Origin: an uncultured Desulfuromonadales bacterium
GTDB lineage: Bacteria; Desulfobacterota; Desulfuromonadia; Geobacterales; Pseudopelobacteraceae
Length of the DNA: 64,000 nucleotides
Direction: 5' to 3'
Assembly: GCA_903868145.1 (NCBI GenBank)
Contig: CAIPTY010000046.1
Coordinates: 26,213 to 90,212, forward strand
The notes under the pieces were generated by a model that saw nothing but the letters and a program-made list of their open reading frames with translations, was not told where the DNA came from and ran no database searches. Positions 60,187 through 64,000 of this stretch are shown one piece after another; within the stretch, counting starts at the first letter, position 1; every line of letters begins with the position of its first letter. The translations under genes and the position numbers were made by a program.

Positions 60187-60354
60187 ATGAGTGAGCAAGA
60201 GAAAAAAGGACCAGACGTCAGTAAAATCAACCTGGATGAATCGGGTAAATTCGAGTTGGACGACGAGGCTCTCGACAACGTGGCAGGTGGAGCGAAGCCT
60301 AAACTGATTCCCTCATGCGGACCGTCTGTACACTTCTGCCCGTCGTGTAAGTAA
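60187..60354 (+). CDS. RiPP precursor peptide 1 (VAGG leader, Cys-rich core)
   Basis: This 55-residue peptide has AAGGAG at good spacing before ATG 60187. An acidic leader (residues 1-35, ending FELDDEALDNVAGG) has the double-glycine cleavage site expected for a C39 peptidase. The 20-residue core that follows is basic and contains three cysteines in CGPSVHFCPSC, near residues 44, 51 and 54. It sits just before a radical SAM gene and an oxygenase gene, which probably modify it. The core matches no RiPP class I know. A strong hairpin follows the gene. Confidence 0.85.
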   Translation: MSEQEKKGPDVSKINLDESGKFELDDEALDNVAGGAKPKLIPSCGPSVHFCPSCK

Positions 60355-60401
60355 TCTATTTGTAAATTTATTTTCCAGGAGCCCTTACGTTCTTCGTACC
60401 A

Positions 60402-60433
60402 TTTGCACCCGGTGTCAACTCACCGGGTGCAAA
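60402..60433 (+). promoter_or_regulatory. Strong hairpin between precursor and radical SAM genes
   Basis: A 13-base perfect stem (TTTGCACCCGGTG paired with CACCGGGTGCAAA) with a TCAACT loop lies 48 bases after the precursor stop. No T run follows, so it is more likely a partial terminator or mRNA-stabilising structure that raises precursor output over the enzymes. Confidence 0.75.
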
Positions 60434-60462
60434 CCAAACAGTTTTGCGGGAGATCTTACACA

Positions 60463-61491
60463 ATGACTTTATCATTCCCCACCCAGGATGATCTGGCCGG
60501 AGCGCTTAATCCAAACGCTCTGTACCTGGTGATCCTGCCAACGGAACAGTGCAATTTCCGCTGCGAATACTGCTATCAGGATTTCAGCATAGGCAGGATG
60601 CCGCCGAACGTTATCGGCGGGATAAAACGCCTGCTCGAGCGCCGAACCGATGACCTCTCCTACCTGCAGCTTTCATGGTTTGGCGGCGAACCGTTGCTTG
60701 CCAGCGATATCATGCTGGATATCTCGAATTATGCCCTCGGACTTTGCCGGGATAAAGGCGTCACGTATATTAAAGGGGATATCACAACAAATGGCTACCT
60801 GCTGACCCCGGAGTTGATGCAGAAGCTGACCGAAGCCGAGCAGAAGCATTTTCATATTTCGCTGGACGGGATAGGCGCGGTACATGACAAAACCCGGCAC
60901 CTGATCTCCGGTCAGGGAACCTTTGATACAATCTGGCGTAACCTGATTGCACTCAAAGAAACCTTATTTGACTTCAGCATTCTCTTGCGGTTGCACTACA
61001 GCGGAGAAGAATTATCCCGGACTGAAGAACTGTGTCGCTCGGTCAATGCCAGTTTTGGCGGAGATGAACGATTCCGGGTGATGCTCAAGTCCATTGAGGA
61101 CTATGGCGGATCGGGCACCGGCAAATTCAAGCCGATCTCCCGTGAAGAGGGCAGGATAATAAGTGAAAAACTGATTACAGAACTGATGCCTGATATTTTG
61201 AGTTTCAACCTGAACGAAGATAAAGCACCACAGATCTGTTACGCAGCACACCCCAACAATCTGGTTATCCGTGCCGATGGCCGAATTGGCAAGTGCGCTG
61301 TGGCATTTCAAAATCCCCGAAACGACATAGGCCAGATCGACGAAAATGGCTACCTGCACATCGACAATTCCATGCTTCAGCCCTGGATGGCCGGTTTTAA
61401 GGACTTTGATGAGCAGTTGCTCGTCTGTCCCTATACCGGCGTCAGGAAACTGGACGAAGGTGCTCCGGCATGTAAGTGCGGCGCTCATTGA
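60463..61491 (+). CDS. Radical SAM peptide maturase (SPASM/twitch-like)
   Basis: This 342-residue enzyme has the radical SAM cluster motif CxxxCxxC at Cys 30, 34 and 37 (EQCNFRCEYCYQDF), then WFGGEPLL and ITTNGYLL. At the C-terminus, Cys 259 and Cys 278 fit CX13GX4C, and Cys 322, 337 and 339 follow, fewer than in a full SPASM domain. Such enzymes install thioether, carbon-carbon or epimerised residues in RiPPs. ATG 60463 with GGGAG upstream is the probable start. The substrate is most likely the Cys-rich core encoded directly upstream. Confidence 0.9.
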   Translation: MTLSFPTQDDLAGALNPNALYLVILPTEQCNFRCEYCYQDFSIGRMPPNVIGGIKRLLERRTDDLSYLQLSWFGGEPLLASDIMLDISNYALGLCRDKGVTYIKGDITTNGYLLTPELMQKLTEAEQKHFHISLDGIGAVHDKTRHLISGQGTFDTIWRNLIALKETLFDFSILLRLHYSGEELSRTEELCRSVNASFGGDERFRVMLKSIEDYGGSGTGKFKPISREEGRIISEKLITELMPDILSFNLNEDKAPQICYAAHPNNLVIRADGRIGKCAVAFQNPRNDIGQIDENGYLHIDNSMLQPWMAGFKDFDEQLLVCPYTGVRKLDEGAPACKCGAH

Positions 61492-61513
61492 GGTTGAGGG
61501 GGCGCGTAGGCAC

Positions 61514-62233
61514 GTGAAACCCGATTATTCCATCAATCCTTGCTTGGATCCGGACACTCTGGCTGCAACATTCAGGGAGCAGAATCAGGTTGTGATTGAT
61601 CAATTCCTTGCACCTGAAACCGCCGAGACACTGCACAGATTTTTTGCGGATGAAATGCCGAAAGAGTGGTGGACGGTCACGTCCAGGCCACATATATCAG
61701 GCCAGGATAAACCGCACTTCATCAGGAATATCGAACACAACGCGCACCTCATACGGGACTCCTTTGACGCCGCCACAGCAGCCTGTGCGAGGGGCGAGTT
61801 TGCCTATCACTTCATGCGAACTCAGTCCAATCACTATGACAGATGTGATTGCGCAGAATGCCGGTTCAGAGAATTCCTGGGTTCAGGTGAACTGCTTGAC
61901 TTTATTTCTGAAGTTACGAACAGGGCACGTGACGGTATTCGTGAAAGTTTTGCATCACGCTATGACCCGGGAAGCTTTCTGGCTCCGCACGATGATGCCA
62001 ACAACGGCAGTCTCACGTTTGTGCTTCAGTTGACAAAAAACTGGCAGAGTCAATGGGGCGGGTTGTTGCACTTCCTTGATGATGAAGGGTCCGTGGTCCA
62101 GGATGTCCTTGTGCCCGCATACAATTCTCTTCTGTTGTTCGATCTGCCTGCCGACAGGGGGAGGAGACACTGTGTCTCTCAGGTTGCACCCGATGTCCCT
62201 GAACTGCGCCTGAGCTACACCGGATGGTTTTGA
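61514..62233 (+). CDS. 2-oxoglutarate/Fe(II)-dependent oxygenase
   Basis: This 239-residue enzyme has the iron-binding HxD at His 159 and Asp 161 (APHDDANNGSLTFV), a distal His 219 (RRHCVS) and Arg 232 (LRLSYTGW) for the 2-oxoglutarate carboxylate, as in prolyl-hydroxylase-like oxygenases. A CDCAEC segment near 111-116 may bind a metal. The gene has no ATG: the frame is open back into the radical SAM gene, and GTG 61514, after TAGGCAC, is the likely start. It probably hydroxylates a residue of a precursor peptide from this cluster. Confidence 0.85.
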   Translation: MKPDYSINPCLDPDTLAATFREQNQVVIDQFLAPETAETLHRFFADEMPKEWWTVTSRPHISGQDKPHFIRNIEHNAHLIRDSFDAATAACARGEFAYHFMRTQSNHYDRCDCAECRFREFLGSGELLDFISEVTNRARDGIRESFASRYDPGSFLAPHDDANNGSLTFVLQLTKNWQSQWGGLLHFLDDEGSVVQDVLVPAYNSLLLFDLPADRGRRHCVSQVAPDVPELRLSYTGWF

Positions 62234-62257
62234 ATCCAACATAAAAGGAGACGAGAA

Positions 62258-62419
62258 ATGAAAAAAGAAAATGAAGCCATCAAAAAAAATGAACCGGAAC
62301 TTAACGAAAAAGACCTTGAAACGGTTGCCGGAGGAATAAGGGGGCACCGTATTGATGGTGGCCCAGAAACCGGCAGCCAGACTGAGGACGAAGTTTATAT
62401 CGGTTTGAGAAGAAAATAG
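62258..62419 (+). CDS. RiPP precursor peptide 2 (VAGG leader, Cys-free core)
   Basis: This 53-residue peptide has AAAAGGAG seven bases before ATG 62258. The leader (residues 1-26) is highly charged and ends ELNEKDLETVAGG, like precursor 1. The 27-residue tail is rich in Gly, Arg, Asp and Glu and has no cysteine (starts IRGHRIDGGPETG, ends YIGLRRK). It follows the oxygenase gene by 24 bases, so it may be that enzyme's substrate. The product is unknown. Confidence 0.78.
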   Translation: MKKENEAIKKNEPELNEKDLETVAGGIRGHRIDGGPETGSQTEDEVYIGLRRK

Positions 62420-62485
62420 AGCAGATTGATATGATGGAATCCGAAATAAACAGTATCCTGATCACGTGGCGCCCGCCACTCTCAG

Positions 62486-62803
62486 CTATGCCCGGATCAT
62501 AACCAGCAGCATTTTGAACGGCCTGACCGCTTTCAGCTCATGGGGAATATTTGCCGGCATGATGATCATCTGGCCGGCGCTTACGGTTTGTACCTCACCA
62601 TTGATATTCACCTCGGCCTCGCCATCAACCACCTGAACAAAGGCATCATAGGGAGCGGTGTGTTCCGAAAGCCCCTGTCCGGCATCAAACGAGAACAGTG
62701 TCACCGTGCCGACTTTCTTGTCTATCAACGTCTTGCTGACGACCGAGCCATCGCTGTAGGCCACCAGTTCGCTCATGGTATGCGCATATCCGACTAATTC
62801 CAT
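62486..62803 (-). CDS. Small cupin-domain protein
   Basis: This 105-residue single cupin has motif 1 around LSEHTAPYDAFVQVVDGEAEV and motif 2 around AGQMIIMPANIPHELKA, with metal-ligand histidines. It is a cytoplasmic protein of unknown substrate. GGGGGATGT precedes ATG 62803. It lies opposite to the RiPP genes and is not obviously part of that cluster. Confidence 0.88.
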   Translation of the reverse strand: MELVGYAHTMSELVAYSDGSVVSKTLIDKKVGTVTLFSFDAGQGLSEHTAPYDAFVQVVDGEAEVNINGEVQTVSAGQMIIMPANIPHELKAVRPFKMLLVMIRA

Positions 62804-62932
62804 ACATCCCCCGATCTCTTCTGTTGGTTGCTGTTCCGCCTACCATAGTATCGCATCGTCTGAAAAAAACAAGGCAGGAAACCGAAGTCCCCTGCCCTGT
62901 TGTTAAAAATCAGACAATACAGCTGGTACAGC

Positions 62933-64000
62933 CTAGTACATTCCGCCGCCCATGCCACCCATTCCGCCCATACCGCCGGGCATTCCACCACCCATACCGC
63001 CGCCGGCTGAATCATCCTTCGGCTTTTCTGCGATCAGTGCCTCGGTGGTCAGCATCAGACCGGCAATGGAAGATGCATTCTGCAAAGCATAGCGGGAAAC
63101 TTTGGTCGGGTCGATGATGCCGGCCTGCAGCATGTCAACGTAGGTATCGTCAGCGGCATTGTAGCCGAAAGCATCCTTGCCGTTTTTGACCTTGTCAACC
63201 ACGATGGAAGCGTCGATACCGGCGTTCTCGGCGATCTGACGGATGGGGGATTCCAGAGAAGCGCGCACCACGTTGACGCCGAACTGCTGCTCGGTGTCAA
63301 GCTTCAGTGCATCCAGAGCGCCGAGGGCACGGATATACGCCACGCCGCCGCCAGGGACGATGCCCTCGTCAACGGCTGCACGGGTTGCATGCAGAGCATC
63401 TTCAACACGGGCTTTTTTCTCTTTCATCTCTACTTCAGTCGCTGCACCGACTTTGATGACGGCTACGCCGCCAACCAGTTTGGCCAGACGCTCCTGCAGT
63501 TTTTCCTTGTCGTAGTCGCTGGAGGTTTCTTCAACCTGGGCGCGGATCATCTTGACGCGACCCTGGATAGCTTCTTCCTTGCCGTTGCCGTCGATGATGG
63601 TGGTGTTGTCCTTGTCGATGGTGATACGCTTGGCCTGACCCAACAGATCGATGCTGGTCTGGTCGAGCTTGAAACCGATTTCTTCAGATATGACCGTACC
63701 GCCGGTCAGGACAGCGATGTCTTCCAGCATGGCCTTGCGACGGTCGCCGAAACCGGGAGCCTTCACGGCGCAGACGTTCAGCACGCCGCGCAGTTTGTTG
63801 ACAACCAGCGTTGCAAGCGCTTCGCCTTCGATATCTTCAGCGATGATGAGCAGCGGACGGCCGGACTTGGCAGTTTGCTCAAGAACCGGGAGCAGATCCT
63901 TCATGTTGGAGATTTTCTTGTCGTGGATGAGGATCATGGCGTTCTCGATGGAACACTCCATGCGCTCGGGATCGGTGACAAAATAGGGGGAGAGGTAACC
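62933..64000 (-). CDS. groL: Chaperonin GroEL (C-terminal part)
   Basis: The frame runs past the right edge of the window, so only the C-terminal 355 residues are visible. [59 protein letters not shown] and [43 protein letters not shown] stretches identify GroEL. It ends with the usual Gly-Met-rich tail ([14 protein letters not shown]). It forms the tetradecameric folding chamber with GroES, whose gene should lie to the right. Confidence 0.97.
   Translation of the reverse strand, partial: GYLSPYFVTDPERMECSIENAMILIHDKKISNMKDLLPVLEQTAKSGRPLLIIAEDIEGEALATLVVNKLRGVLNVCAVKAPGFGDRRKAMLEDIAVLTGGTVISEEIGFKLDQTSIDLLGQAKRITIDKDNTTIIDGNGKEEAIQGRVKMIRAQVEETSSDYDKEKLQERLAKLVGGVAVIKVGAATEVEMKEKKARVEDALHATRAAVDEGIVPGGGVAYIRALGALDALKLDTEQQFGVNVVRASLESPIRQIAENAGIDASIVVDKVKNGKDAFGYNAADDTYVDMLQAGIIDPTKVSRYALQNASSIAGLMLTTEALIAEKPKDDSAGGGMGGGMPGGMGGMGGMGGGMY

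Noticed and set aside
62431..62502. 23-codon frame after precursor 2
   Set aside because: It overlaps the end of the cupin gene, lacks a ribosome binding site and shows no leader motif.

Overview
The window looks like a chromosomal segment of a deltaproteobacterium of the Geobacteraceae type (Desulfuromonadia). Protein families and gene order point that way: yebC-ruvC-ruvA, mutL-miaA-hfq, a short ArgA-type N-acetyltransferase, Hox-type hydrogenase diaphorase genes, PilZ and HD-GYP signalling, a PhnD-PAS sensor and a FecR/two-partner-secretion cluster. This is inferred from recognised families, not from a database search. No phage, insertion sequence or CRISPR array was seen.

Layout. 1-6.4 kb holds a cut-off ABC permease, a gene-poor stretch with a near-perfect sigma-54 promoter ahead of a PilZ gene, a CPBP protease, a tRNA-Arg(CCT) 3' fragment, an HD-GYP phosphodiesterase, a subtilase-like lipoprotein and tRNA-Cys. 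6.5-21 kb is housekeeping: yebC, msrA, ruvCA, an HtrA protease with a response regulator, ppsR, prmA-rsmE, mutL-miaA-hfq, an AI-2E transporter and a DUF512 Fe-S protein. 21-29.9 kb holds cell-envelope and sensory genes, plsY, bamD, hypE and an acetyltransferase.

29.9-45.8 kb is one long minus-strand cluster. In transcription order it encodes a cyclic-nucleotide-binding/transglutaminase-like protein, a CHASE2 nucleotide cyclase, an exported WD40-caspase protein, a small repeat-starting ORF, TpsB, a 1685-residue TpsA adhesin, a FecR-domain protein and a metallo-beta-lactamase-fold protein. It reads as a second-messenger-linked surface or exoprotein system. Diverging from it, 45.9-48.9 kb encodes HoxEF, HoxU and HoxY without the catalytic HoxH. 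48.9-52.5 kb is ordinary (Rrf2, ComF, LUD, cyclophilin, ferrochelatase).

The most interesting part is 52.7-62.4 kb, a plus-strand RiPP (ribosomally made, modified peptide) cluster. It has an NHLM-type export trio (HlyD-like adaptor, C39-peptidase ABC transporter, second ABC transporter), an ECF sigma factor, a small acidic protein, a cNMP-fold protein, a radical SAM enzyme and a 2OG-Fe(II) oxygenase. Two very short genes (60187-60354 and 62258-62419) encode precursor peptides with leaders ending in VAGG. The small acidic protein and the cNMP-fold protein carry matching leader-like motifs at their C-termini, which suggests that they too are recognised by the maturation or export machinery. The window ends with a cupin gene and the 3' part of groL.
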